Shown here piece after piece: positions 45,569-56,487 of a stretch of 64,000 bases of DNA (the stretch's first letter is position 1; the number at the start of each line of letters is the position of its first letter). The stretch comes from Thinopyrum elongatum (lineage: Eukaryota > Streptophyta > Magnoliopsida > Poales > Poaceae). The notes under the pieces are model-generated. The model saw only the letters and a list, made by a program, of their open reading frames with translations, was not told the origin of the DNA and did not search any database. The DNA lies in assembly GCA_011799875.1 (NCBI GenBank), contig CM022301.1:321736929-321800928 (forward strand), read 5' to 3'. The position numbers and the translations under genes were made by a program.

Positions 45569-48500
45569 CTAGATACCCACCATGCTGGCAAGAAGCTTAG
45601 CAAGCTTATTAGTTTTCTCTTGTTTGTCGCTAAAATCATCCAGCGCTTGCTGTTGCACCAGAAAGTATGCATCTGAATTCTGCAGGAACTTCCTTAGTCC
45701 TTCGGCTTCTTGCTGCAGCACAGCTGACTGATGCCTTTCAGCTTGTAGCTGAGACTGAAGAAGCCGAAGTGATTCAGGCAACGAGTTCAAAGAGCTTGTG
45801 CCAGCGGTAGTGGCCAGTAACTCGAACACTACATCAATGCAGGACTTTGGGGTTGTCTCACTGTCTACAAGATAGTTTTTATCACCTTTCTTGGAGACCA
45901 ATAGGGTTGTCTCACTATCTTGAACCTTATCTGCATTACTTTCTCTACCATTGCATAATGGGGTGCTCTTCTCCAATATTCTGTTCGCATTCTACAAGAG
46001 AAACAAGCAGACCCATCATAGGCTTAGCATGTAGTATATGAAACTCATTTTGGTAAACCGGTTCAGTAGTAAGGTGGACAGGATAACAACATGAAACAAA
46101 CATATATCTATGTACTATGGTCATTGTATTGTCCATATCATTCTAGTTTACGTTGCCAAATCAAGATAGAGACACAGTTCAAATCATATATTTTTAAGAC
46201 ACAGCAGCATAGATAGAATATAAGTGTGGGAAACTACACAGCACTGGCAACACTTGTAATGTGCATGACATGAGAACATACCTGTTTATACAACTGAAAC
46301 TAAAATTTACATAGAGCAAGAAGTTAGAACAACAATCCAGTTAAAGAAACAGGTTTAAAACATACCTGTTGCGCCATTGGAGTTTCAATTGGATCCTTCA
46401 AATTTGAAATTAGTTGGTATGAGTAAATACAATGATGCAAGAGCAAAGGACTATAGACCATAGCTACGGAATCTGACCTGAGAACAGTTGCTCTTCTGCT
46501 TTAAACATGGAGTTTGGGTTCGCTGTGGTGGTCTTCATGCTTTGGGCACTGCAGTTGCTTTACAAACTGCTCGTGTGGGGGTACTCTGTGGTGGACATGG
46601 TGCTGTGTCAACTAGAAGTGGGTTACTATCCGCTGGGGTTGGGGTTAGATGGGGTGTAGCTGGTTCTCTGTCCAACGGTGTAAGTGTACAATCTGGAAGA
46701 GTCTCGATTATGTGTGGTGGGGCTAGTTCGTGGGCCAGTACAACCATGGTTCTATCTGCATCAACGGGTAGCACCATCTTTTGTGAAGAACGGGGTTTTA
46801 CTCCCTTAGATACTGCCATCACCCCCTCCAATTCAAATGGCTTGATAAACAAGAAAAGAAATTGAAAGTACAGACATTGTATGATAGACAGATGTGGTAA
46901 TTCACATATATGTTGTCTAACCAAACAGGACAGCATGACATAACAATTTCACATATATGATGGCTAACTAAAAAGGATAGCATGACACAGTTTCAGATAT
47001 ATGATGGATAACTTAACAGGATATAATGGCATAATTCAACATATGATGAGTATCTAAACAGGATGACATGACAAAACTATATGATGTCTTTCTAAAATAG
47101 GTTGGGATGAAATAATTCACATACATGTTGTCTAAGTATACATGATGGCATGATATAATTCACATAATTGATTCATATACTAAGCAGCTGGCACTCGGAT
47201 GTATGATCTCTAAACTAAGCAGATGGCATTGAATATTGTGTATATGATGTCTAAACTAAGCAATGCAAGACACCATATGCATGATATGAGAAATATAAAC
47301 ATTGCAAGTTAAGAGCATACACCTCAGGTGGGATATAGGATTGGTCATCTGTCTCTGAATCCTCCTCCGAGGAGCTACCTGTAACCATCGAGATATATGC
47401 TTCAACAGGTACCATTGCCTGCTCTGAAGACCTTGTTTTCACTCCAGATTTTTTCATAACCGGCTCAAATGGCTGATACACATGAAGAGTAGTTCAATAT
47501 ACACAAATTGTCGACAAATGGAATACGTAATGAAAAAAAGAATGGCATGAGATAATTCACATATATGATGCCTGGCTACATGGCGGTGCATAATTCACAT
47601 ATATGATAACTGGCTAAAAAACATGGCATTGCATAATTCACATATCTGATATAGAAAGCAAACAGGAGGCATTCACACAAATCATGTCTAATCTAAGCAG
47701 ATGGCATGGCAATGCAAGACACCATATGCATGATATGAGCAATATAACCCTGCCAAGTTAGAGCATACACCTCAGGGGGGGAATACGACTGGTCATCTGT
47801 CTCTGAATCCTCCTCTGAGGAGCTATCTGTAACCAGCAAGAAATCTGCATCGACAGGTAGCGCTAACTGCTTAGAAGACCTTGTTTTCACTCCAGATTTT
47901 CCCATGACCGACTCAAATGGCTGATGCACAGGAAAAGTAGATGAATGTCTAAACATCATTGACAAATGGAATACATTATGAAAAAAATGGCACGATACAA
48001 TTCACATATACGATGACTGGCTAAACAGGATGGCATTGCATGATTCACGTATATGATGCCTGGCTAAAGAAGATGGCATTGCATAATTCACATATACTCC
48101 CTCCATTCCTAAATATTTGTCTTTTTAGAGATTTCAAATGGACTACCACAAACAGATGTATATAGAGATATTTTAGAGTGTAGATTCACTCATTTTGCTC
48201 TATATGTAGTCACTTGTTGAAATCTCTAAAAAGACAAATATTTAGGAATGGTGGGAGTATGATATAGAAACCAAACAGGTGGCATTCACACAAAGCAAAT
48301 CTAAACAAAGCTGATGACATATAAGATGTATAATGTAAGCAATGCGAGGCACCATATGCATGATATGGCCAACATCAGCACGCCAGGTTAGAGCAAACAC
48401 CTCAGGGGGTAAATAGGAGTGGTCGGCTCCCTCTAAATCCCCCTCTGAATAGTTATCTTCCTCTGGAATACAATCTGGAATGGGGGGAGGGGGGGCACTT

Positions 48501-49179
48501 CGCCCACCATGGAGCGGCGTCTGCATGACATTATATTCCAACGTAACGGTCTTCTCTTTTTCTCTACATGTTCAGTACGATTGTGTACAATAACTGACAT
48601 GCATAATAAAAAAACATAGTTAGATTATGTAAGGCCTAAGGGGTGCATGCAGAAATCAAGACTGATGGTAGCAAACAAGTGGATAGATCCAAAACTAATG
48701 ATAGCAGGCAGATTATAGCTTCAGTTTAAAAGATAGACGATGGATCATCTACTGTTTGTTGCCCACCCAACATGAACCACATAGAAGACCCCAGATGAAC
48801 CAGATAGTAGATAGATACTATTCATTGCTGCCTCGATATGTGCCCCACAGGCATTTTAAAACTCAAGTTTGAACATTAGTTTGGACCTGACTTAGAGTCT
48901 AAGAGGTGAACATGACGATAAAGTAGCAGGTAATAATAACTGATGTATAACATAAGCAGACACGAAAGAGTGGGACCTCTCTTCGAACTGTGTAGTCCTC
49001 AGGTTCATCTGCTCAGTCGATGATGGTAATGCAGTTGGCGTGGCTGCCGGCAAAGGGGAAGATGATCTGAGGCGGCGAAAGAAAGTCTGCAGGGGGAATC
49101 TCTGGTGCAGTGAACGCTTCCGTTGATGGTGCACCTCAGGTGGGGTGGATGATGGCACGACAGCAGCAGGACATAACAC
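45569..49179 (-). pseudogene. CACTA accessory gene with duplicated exons (minus strand)
   Basis: Coding pieces read on the minus strand. A 5' piece at 49179-48892 begins MLCPAAVVPSSTPPEVHHQR. Three homologous exons near 48541-48400, 47920-47775 and 47470-47325 share the pattern PFE-VM-KSGVKTRSS and SSSEEDSETDDQSY-PPE; each ends at a GT donor (CCACCTGAG|gtgtat). A diverged fourth is near 46840-46540. The C-terminal exon at about 45995-45569 encodes a coiled coil (LLQSQLQAERHQSAVLQQEA; FLQNSDAYFLVQQQALDDFS). The exon period is about 450-470 bp. The introns hold degenerate CATATATGATG repeats. I know no function; its place inside a CACTA end suggests a transposon-encoded accessory protein. It is called a pseudogene because splicing and start cannot be verified. 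Confidence 0.5.
48097..48257. mobile_element. Stowaway-type MITE (161 bp)
   Basis: The inverted ends CTCCCTCCATTCCTAAATAT and ATATTTAGGAATGGTGGGAG pair over about 41 bases, with TA on both sides (48095-48096 and 48258-48259). It sits in an intron-like repeat of the CACTA accessory gene between two duplicated exons, so it inserted after or during the exon expansion. Confidence 0.93.
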
Positions 49180-49199
49180 ACAGAGTTTTCTTTGACACC

Positions 49200-50380
49200 T
49201 ATGTGAAAATGAAGTAAATCTGTAAGGGCTCCTTAGAATTGGAGGATTCTAAAAACGCAGGGACAGGAAAAACACCGGAATAGGATAGGAATGCACGTGC
49301 AAAACAGAGCATTTGCAAACATAGGATTTTTGTCAACCTGGGTGTTTGGTTCACATGAATTGGAAGAACACAGGAATGGAGAAACATGGTCAAATTAAAG
49401 TCAAACCACATGAAAATGTAAAATAAGAATCTTATTACGCCAGTAATGCAATTAGTCCTGTTCTTCATGCATATTAATTTGAAAAGGACGTCCAAGTGGA
49501 TATTTAAATTCCTACATTTTTTCTTTGAAAGAGACACCAAAGGAAAAAATATCCTCCAATTTTGCTTTGCTCCATTCCTTCTAACCAAATGCATGAATAG
49601 TAGTACCATAGTAGAGTTTCCAATTCCTATGTTTTCCTTCACTTTTTCTTTGAACCAGTGGCGATTCTAGTAGGCAGTCTTCAACAGGCTGAACCCTGCC
49701 CTCGAAATATTTTGTGAGCTTAGATTTGGTCCACATGAGTATCATATAATGGTTATCTTGCTAAACCGATTCAAATTGTGGTTCAAAAGAGCATTTAGTT
49801 TTCTCCCTGTTAAGTTTGTGACCATGATTCATTTATTTCTAGATTTGCAACTGCTTTGAACCAAAGGATCCCTGAGGGATCGACATGAATGCAGAGTAAC
49901 AAAGTGATGCGATGAGTGTACAACCTCTTTGGCATAGCCTTGTCGACCTCAGCATCATTGGGTTGGACGTGGAGGATGGTGATGCTGGTGTGACTGTCAG
50001 AGGCGGGGAAGAAGATCTAAGGCCTCTGGAGACGGCACTGTGGGTACTGCTCCACTGTGATGGACGGTTCCGTCGTTGGAGCAGCTCCGGTGAGGTGTAC
50101 GACGGCGAGGCTGAAGCAGGACAAGACAGACAACATTAATCTAAAGTGGGACTCTAATAGCATCTACAATAGATGATGTAAAATACATCACCAAAAAGTG
50201 CTAGATGTAAAATGCATCAGCCGCGCCACGGCCGCTCCGACAGGTGCTGTAAATATTGTTCACTCTGAACTTAACTGAAAAAACTGAACTTTACAGTCGA
50301 AACTGAATTTTACTGTCGAAACTGATTGAACTAGTAGCAGAGCATTGCAATAGAAGTTTAGGGCGTTCGAGCACTAGTAG
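49200..50380. other. Non-coding part of the CACTA region with a duplicated 5' exon-like segment
   Basis: Around 49930-50140 a segment (minus strand, related to GTGCACC-TCCGTCGTTGGAGCAGC) is similar to the 5' piece of the accessory gene at about 49080-49170, so the first exon also seems duplicated. Otherwise AT-rich with no ORF I accept. Confidence 0.4.
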
Positions 50381-50860
50381 CAGAGAAGCAGTGATCTAAA
50401 TCAGCAGCCGCTCGAGCAGGGAACGCACTAGCAGAGAGCAACTCGTGCAGCAGCACCGCGAGCGAGTGCTAAAGCAGCAACTCTTGTAGCTGCCACAGGT
50501 CGTGCAGCAGCAGCAGCGCGAGCGAGAGCAAGAGTAGAGCAGAGCAGCAGCACGAAGGAAAGAAAGAGCGGAGCAGCAGTGTGGCCGACAACAATAGCAG
50601 AGCAGAGCAGCAGCACGAACGAAAGCAAGAGCAGTGCAGCAGCGCGACCGACAGCAAGAACAGAGCCGCAGGGCGAGCAAGAGCCGAAGCAGCAGCAGCA
50701 ACACGAGCGAGAGCCGGAGCAGCAGCAGCTAGAGCTAGTGTGGAAGTCACCGCCGAGGAAGCAACGACATGGGGGAGAGACGCCATGGAGGAAGTGGCCG
50801 GCGACGGCGCCGTCGATGGAGACCCGCCATGGCTGCTCGGTATCGAGCATCGGTAGCCCC
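50381..50860. repeat. CAGCAG/GCGAGC-rich low-complexity block
   Basis: Irregular repeats of AGCAGAGCAGCAGCACGA and GCGAGCAAGAGC give Ser/Cys/Leu-rich frames on the minus strand and Glu/Ala/Gln-rich frames on the plus strand. All three frames are open on each strand because of the composition. No gene is called. Confidence 0.7.
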
Positions 50861-50998
50861 GTGAGATATGAACTACAAGTACCATACGATATCCAATTCA
50901 AATATTTGTATCCATTTTATGTTGAATTCAAATCACAGTACATTGGTCTAGGTAGTGAGATGTTCGGGATAATCTAAACCCTGTTTTCATATGTATAA

Positions 50999-53485
50999 AT
51001 TTTGGCCGAATTGGATAGGTTTTGGTATAAGCTTCTTGCAAACCAGAGATTCTCTCAAGAAGCCTCGTGGTTCCGAGAGGGAACATGTCACCTTTGTGTG
51101 CGAAACGATATACGCTGCCTCCCCCCTGATTTTCTTTACAGAGGCAAGATATAACTATATGAGTGCCCTGTTAAATTTTGGAATTATTCCAGGTTCGTTT
51201 GGTCTTTTTTATACATTAATTGAGTTTCTGGTCATTTAATGTGCATAATTCAAATTTGAACTGCAAGCACATGCTCCGGTGCACCAAAGCTGGTTGAAAA
51301 ATCACATGTGTGTCCTTGGGTGAATTTCTAGGTCCCATGCAAGAAATGGGAATGATATTCAAGCATCTGGGCATCGTGACTCGGCCGAGAACATTGAGAA
51401 ACTTGGTTTTTAAATTCCTGTAAATCCAAATCTCGCCTGAAAATCATGAAACTTGGCATGGTGTCATGTCATGGCACTAACATGCCGTGGTAAAAAAATT
51501 GGCCGAATTGGAACAAGTTTTGGTATAAGCTTCTTGCAAACCGGAGCTTCTCTCAAGAAGGCTCGTGGTTTTGAGAGGGAACGTGTCACCGTTGTGTGCG
51601 AAACGATTTACGCTGCCCCCCCTTGATTTTATTTATAGAGGCAACATAGAACTGTATGAGTGTCGTGTTAAATTTTGGAATTATTCCGGGTTCGTTTGGC
51701 CTTTTTTATACATTAATTGAGTTTCTGGCCATTTAATGTGCATAATTCAAATTTGAACTACAAGCACATGCTCTAGTGCACCAAAGTTGGTTGAAAAATA
51801 ACATGTGTCCTCGGGTGAATTTCTAGGTCCCATGCAAGAAATGGGAATGAAATTCAAACACCTGGGTGTCGTGGCTCGGCCGAGAACATTGAGAAACTTG
51901 GTTTTTAAATTCTTGTAAATCCAAAACACGCCTGAAAATCATGAAACTTGGCATGGTGTCATGTCATGGCACTAACATGCTGTGGTAATTTTTTTGGCCA
52001 AATTGGAACAAGTTGTGGTATAAGCTTCTTGCAAACTGGAGCTTCTCTCAAGAAGGCTCATGGTTCTGAGAGGGAACGTGTCACCTTTGTGTGCGAAACG
52101 TTATACGCTGCCCCCCTTGATTTTCTTTACAGAGGCAACATAGAACTATATGAGTGTCGTGTTAAATTTTGGAATTATTCCTGGTTCGTTTGGCCTTTTT
52201 TATACATTAATTGAGTTTCTGGTCATTTAATATGCATAATTCAAATTTGAACTACAAGCACATGCTCCAGTGCACCAAAGTTGGTTGAAAAATAACATGC
52301 GTGTCCTCGGGTGAATTTCTAGGTCCCATGCAAGAAATGGGAATGAAATTCAAACACCTGGGCGTCGTGGCTCGGCCGAGAACATTGAGAAACTTGGTTT
52401 TGAAATTCTTGTAAATTCAAAACACGCCTGAAAATCATGAAACTTGGCATGGTGTCATGTCATGGCACTAACATGCTGTGGTAATTTTTTTGGCCGAATT
52501 GGAACAAGTTGTGGTATAAGCTTCTTGCAAACCGGAGCTTCTCTCAAGACGGCTCATGGTTCTGAGAGGGAACGTGTCACCTTTGTGTGCGAAACGTTAT
52601 ATGCTGCCCCCCTTGATTTTCTTTACAAAGGCAACATAGAACTATATGAGTGTCGTGTTAAATTTTGGAATTATTCCGGGTTCGTTTGGTCTTTTTTATA
52701 CATTAATTGAGTGTCTGGTCATTTAATGTGCATAATTCAAATTTGAACTACAAGCACATGCTCCAGTGCACCAAAGTTGGTTAAAAAATAGCATGCGTGT
52801 CCTCGGGTGAATTTCTAGGTCCCATGCAAGAAATGGGAATGAAATTCAAACACCTAGGCGTCGTGGCTCGGCCGAGAACACTGAGAAACTTGGTTTTTAA
52901 ATTCTTGTAAATCCAAAACACGCCTGAAAATCATGAAACTTGGCATGGTGTCATGTCATGGCACTAACATGCTGTGTTAAAAAATTTGGCCGAATTGGAA
53001 CAAGTTGTGGTATAAGCTTCTTGCAAACCGGAGCTTCTCTCAAGAAGGCTCATGGTTCTGAGAAGGAACGTGTCACCTTTGTGTGTGAAACGATATAAGC
53101 TGCCCCCCCTTGATTTTCTTTACAGAGGCAACATAGAACTATATGAGTGTCGTGTTAAATTTTGGAATTTTTCCGGGTTTGTTTGGCCTTTTTTATACAT
53201 TAATTGAGTGTCTGGTCATTTAATGTGCATAATTCAAATTTGAACTACAAGCACATGCTCCAGTGCACCAAAGTTGTTTCAAAAATCACATGTGTGTCCT
53301 CGGTTAAATTTCTAGGTCCCATGCAAGAAATGGGAATGAAATTCAAACATCTGGGCGTCGTGGCTCGTCCGGAAACATTGAGAAACTTGGTTTTTGAATT
53401 CCTGTAAATCCAAAACACGCATGAAAATCATGAAACTTGGCTTGGTGTCATGACATGGCACCAACATGCTGTGGTAATTTTGCTG
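50999..53485 (+). repeat. Five-copy tandem array, unit about 496 bp
   Basis: The anchor GGCC[G/A]AATTGG occurs at 51004, 51501, 51996, 52492 and 52988 (spacing 497, 495, 496, 496), with a decayed sixth start at about 53483. Each unit carries TATAAGCTTCTTGCAAAC, GAGAGGGAACGTGTCACC, TACATTAATTGAGT and TCCCATGCAAGAAATGGGAA. Units 2-5 are more alike to each other than to unit 1. A frame of about 82 codons (from ATGGCACTAACATGC) is open in units 3 and 4 only. Long tandem arrays of this kind occur inside some CACTA elements and as local satellites; I cannot tell which here. Confidence 0.93.
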
Positions 53486-54091
53486 TCCGATTTGCGAAGG
53501 CACACACATTAACAATCAACAAAGTCATTTTGGAACAAGTACTGTCATGTTATAATCAGAAACACAAGTATTATTGAAACCGTGGGCGTTCTATTTACCA
53601 TTCACGTGCCGCCACGCGTCCCCTTTTTTTATTGGCTAGGAGGCGCTATGCGGGGTAGCTATTTGAGTACGGGAGGCATGCGATCAGACCCCTGCGCGTG
53701 CTTATCGGGAGGAGAGCCCTTTGACCTCCATCTGCCGCCCACCTCTCTCCCAAGGTCTCCATTAATGGCGCTCAAGCCCCTGTTTAATGGCGTGGCTATG
53801 TCTCACTCGACTGAGATTTAAGAGAGAAAAAAGAAAATCTGAAAAGAAAATTTTGCACGGATCTTGATGTAAGATCCGACGGACCTATATAGCATCTACT
53901 GTGACTTATAGCAAGACTGATGAATATATAAGGATGACGACAATGGATAATAATTGTCTTACATATTTAGGAAGATAATTAAAAAAGCCACATGCGGCTA
54001 CGCCCGAAATACACAAGGGCAAAAGAAGAAGGAAGACGCATACAACGATCTGGCTCGCTGATCTCTACTTTCTTGATGCGCTGCAGGTCGC
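53486..54091. other. Spacer between tandem array and coiled-coil gene fragment
   Basis: No gene or repeat terminus recognised. A GC-richer part (53580-53820) has a 79-codon open frame without recognisable features. Confidence 0.45.
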
Positions 54092-54093
54092 GG

Positions 54094-54315
54094 AGACTAG
54101 TTCTCGCGGCGAGCGGCGATGATCTCTTTCATCAATTTCATGTCCTTAATACGCTGCTTGGCAGCATCCACGGATTCCTCCACCAGCCTTTCATGCTCGA
54201 TGCGGAGCATGGCATTCTCGTCCATTAGTTTCTTGACGATGATGCCCGTCCTCTTCAACAAGGCAGCGGTCTCCTCCGCCTGCTTCGCCCTTCCGGCGAT
54301 CTTTGCCCTCAGCAG
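54094..54315 (-). pseudogene. C-terminal half of a coiled-coil gene, cut off by a copia LTR
   Basis: The minus strand encodes LLRAKIAGRAKQAEETAALL, KLMDENAMLRIEHERLVEE and KLMKEIIAARREN, then a stop (TAG at 54096-54094). It is a Leu/Glu/Lys/Ala-rich coiled coil. At its 5' side (54316) it abuts the end of a copia LTR, so the upstream coding part is missing here. The phrase LRIE(H/R)E with flanking ENA/DKA recurs at the end of the N-terminal fragment at 61741. The two are therefore either halves of one gene with an internal repeat or two paralogues. No function known. Confidence 0.6.
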
Positions 54316-56487
54316 TGTAGGGTAACGCAGTAGAAAACAAAAATTTTCCGACCTACGCACCAGCCCAGGACCACTATGGAGACTGCATACAAGGTTTGAT
54401 CATTTTCGTTACCGACTCGAAGCGCAGCGGAAGTAGAGTCGATGACGATCGGCGGTGCAGATCCCCGCAGCTAGGATTTACAACCTCCCAACCGCGAGGA
54501 TGTATACCCTCGTCTTCCCTTCGGACAGCCCTCCGGGAGGCTGTCGAACAGTCCCCCAGACGATGTCGCGGACAGCCCTTCGGGAGGACCTTCGAAACTC
54601 GAACGGTCACTCGGACAGCCCTTCGGGAGGACTCACAGAACTCGGACCGTCACTTGGACAGCCCTTCGGGAGGCACTCTCGAACAGCCCCTTGGGCACTA
54701 AGATCGAAACTACGACCTCTCTACAGAGTTGCACACATACGGTGTCATCTATCCGGCAGGGCTTCGTCGTCCAGAACTAGTTCCTGCCGGAACCCAGACA
54801 GCCTTTCGGCTCTACGAAACTCTTTTCGTGGGAGGGAGAGAGAAGCCAGATAACATCTTGGCATGTGTATGAGAGCAAGGGATGAGGTTTGTGGGCAGCC
54901 CAGTCTCCTCTATTTATAGGAAAGCCAAGGGGTAAAGATGTCATACAAAAAACCCCAAAGTACCCCCACTTTATGCCTTTTCATAAAAGAATAAAGATAA
55001 AAGGGGTGCCATGTGGAGCTCCAAAGAGCTCCACCATGCTTGGCCGGCCACCCCTTGGGGGGCCCCCCCAAGGGGGCTTCCTTAGTGCCTAAGGCATTCT
55101 AGAAGCCTTTTGGGAAATTCCCAAAAGGTGCTTTCCATAAAATTCCCAAAAAGCACTTTCACTATTCACGACGACATTTTTCAGCGTCCGTTCGAACTGA
55201 AAATATTTATGTGGGCTTAGAACATTTCCAGTACCCACTAAAATAATTTTCAATGCGTTCTGGAACAATTCCAGTTTAGTGATTTCATCTGCGAAAAGCA
55301 TCTGAAGCGGTTCCGGCAGCCCCGGAACATTTCCGGTTTTTCTTCCAGAAAATTCCCAAAAGTTTCCAGAATGATTCTGGTATCCTCCAAGAATTATCAG
55401 GCATGTGCCGAAACCATTTTGACTTAATGGTATCCCCTAAAACAACTTTTCAGTTTCACCGGAACTCATCCGGTGACCTCTCTCTGCGGAACTTTTCCGC
55501 TGTCCGAAACTTTTCGGTGTCCGAAACTTTTTCGGTGATTTTCTCTCAGACTCCCTGTCTAGTATTCAGCAGATAGATGACCCTTAAGCGTGTGACCCTA
55601 TAGGTTCGGTGAAGTATAGACATGACACGGAACCCCTTCCGATCAATGATCAACATCGGAGCCGTGGACACCCATATTGACCCCTATACCCACACGAATG
55701 AATATTCGAGTGAACCTCCAGTTGCCGTGTGCTATTCCTGTTGCTTCGTGATATGTTACAAATACCCGAGGTGAGACATGTTGGCATTCCCGTGGATCAA
55801 CACTTGTCCACTATGCTAGTTACCTCGTTACCGGTATTGTTATCTTTTCTCGTTACCATGTTCCGGCATCCCCGTGATCAAATCACAAAGTGTCTGGCCA
55901 GACGATGATGGATACCGTAACACCGAGAGGGCCCAGAGATATCTCTCCATCGCCGGAGGAGCAAATCCCAATCTTGAGCTATCAAGTTACTTGACACACT
56001 TTTCCATGAACCCGTAAGCCGCCGTAATAGCCACCCATTTACGGATGACGTTTAACAAACCCCAAAGTTCATGAAGCAAGCATGAAGAAACTCGATACTC
56101 TCATGGTCTGAGGAATCATGCAAACGTTAACCATCTCTGTGTTATTAACCATTAACTTGTGACGAATGTATCTCATAGCATAACATCAAACGGGTCGATT
56201 CAACACAAATGTTCTTCTAACATTTGTGCCCTCAAAGTTGCTGGCATAGACATGCCTATGATTGGGAAAACATAATCATCATGCAACACTTGAGCTAGTC
56301 TTAGAGGCATGACTAGGAATACATTTTACCGTTTATTATTCCACACGTGCACATGGGTTTTCCCCAGAGCCTTTATGGATATACGGGCTCGGGAACCATA
56401 GCAGTTATAGCATGGAATATAAACTTAATTATGAACAGGGAGATAATTAATAACATTTATTATTTCCTCTAGGGCATATCTCCTACA
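54316..56487 (-). repeat. 3' LTR of the copia element (2,172 bp)
   Basis: The ends are 6-bp inverted (TGTAGG/CCTACA). The U5-side part contains a short tandem repeat with GGACAGCCCTTCGGGAGG at about 54523, 54570, 54613 and 54656 (spacing 43-47 bp). Confidence 0.88.
54523..54690. repeat. 43-47-bp tandem repeat inside the copia LTR, four units
   Basis: GGACAGCCC[T/C][T/C]CGGGAGG is repeated at about 54523, 54570, 54613 and 54656, each followed by an ACTCGGACGGTCACT-like or GAAACTCGAA stretch. It creates Arg/Ser-rich frames that are not genes. Confidence 0.85.

Noticed and set aside
50396..50977. Cys/Leu/Ser-rich ORFs of 102-157 codons on the minus strand and Glu/Gln-rich ORFs on the plus strand
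   Set aside because: They follow the CAGCAG/GCGAGC low-complexity block; both strands are open in several frames and no splice or domain evidence supports any of them.
51948..52710. Repeated 82-88-codon ORF in two units of the tandem array
   Set aside because: The frame is broken in the other units by simple differences, the longer form depends on a TTG start, and the product has no recognisable feature. It is judged incidental.
50999..53485. CRISPR-like array
   Set aside because: Units are about 496 bp and contiguous, without short spacers, in a plant genome; the array is an ordinary tandem repeat.
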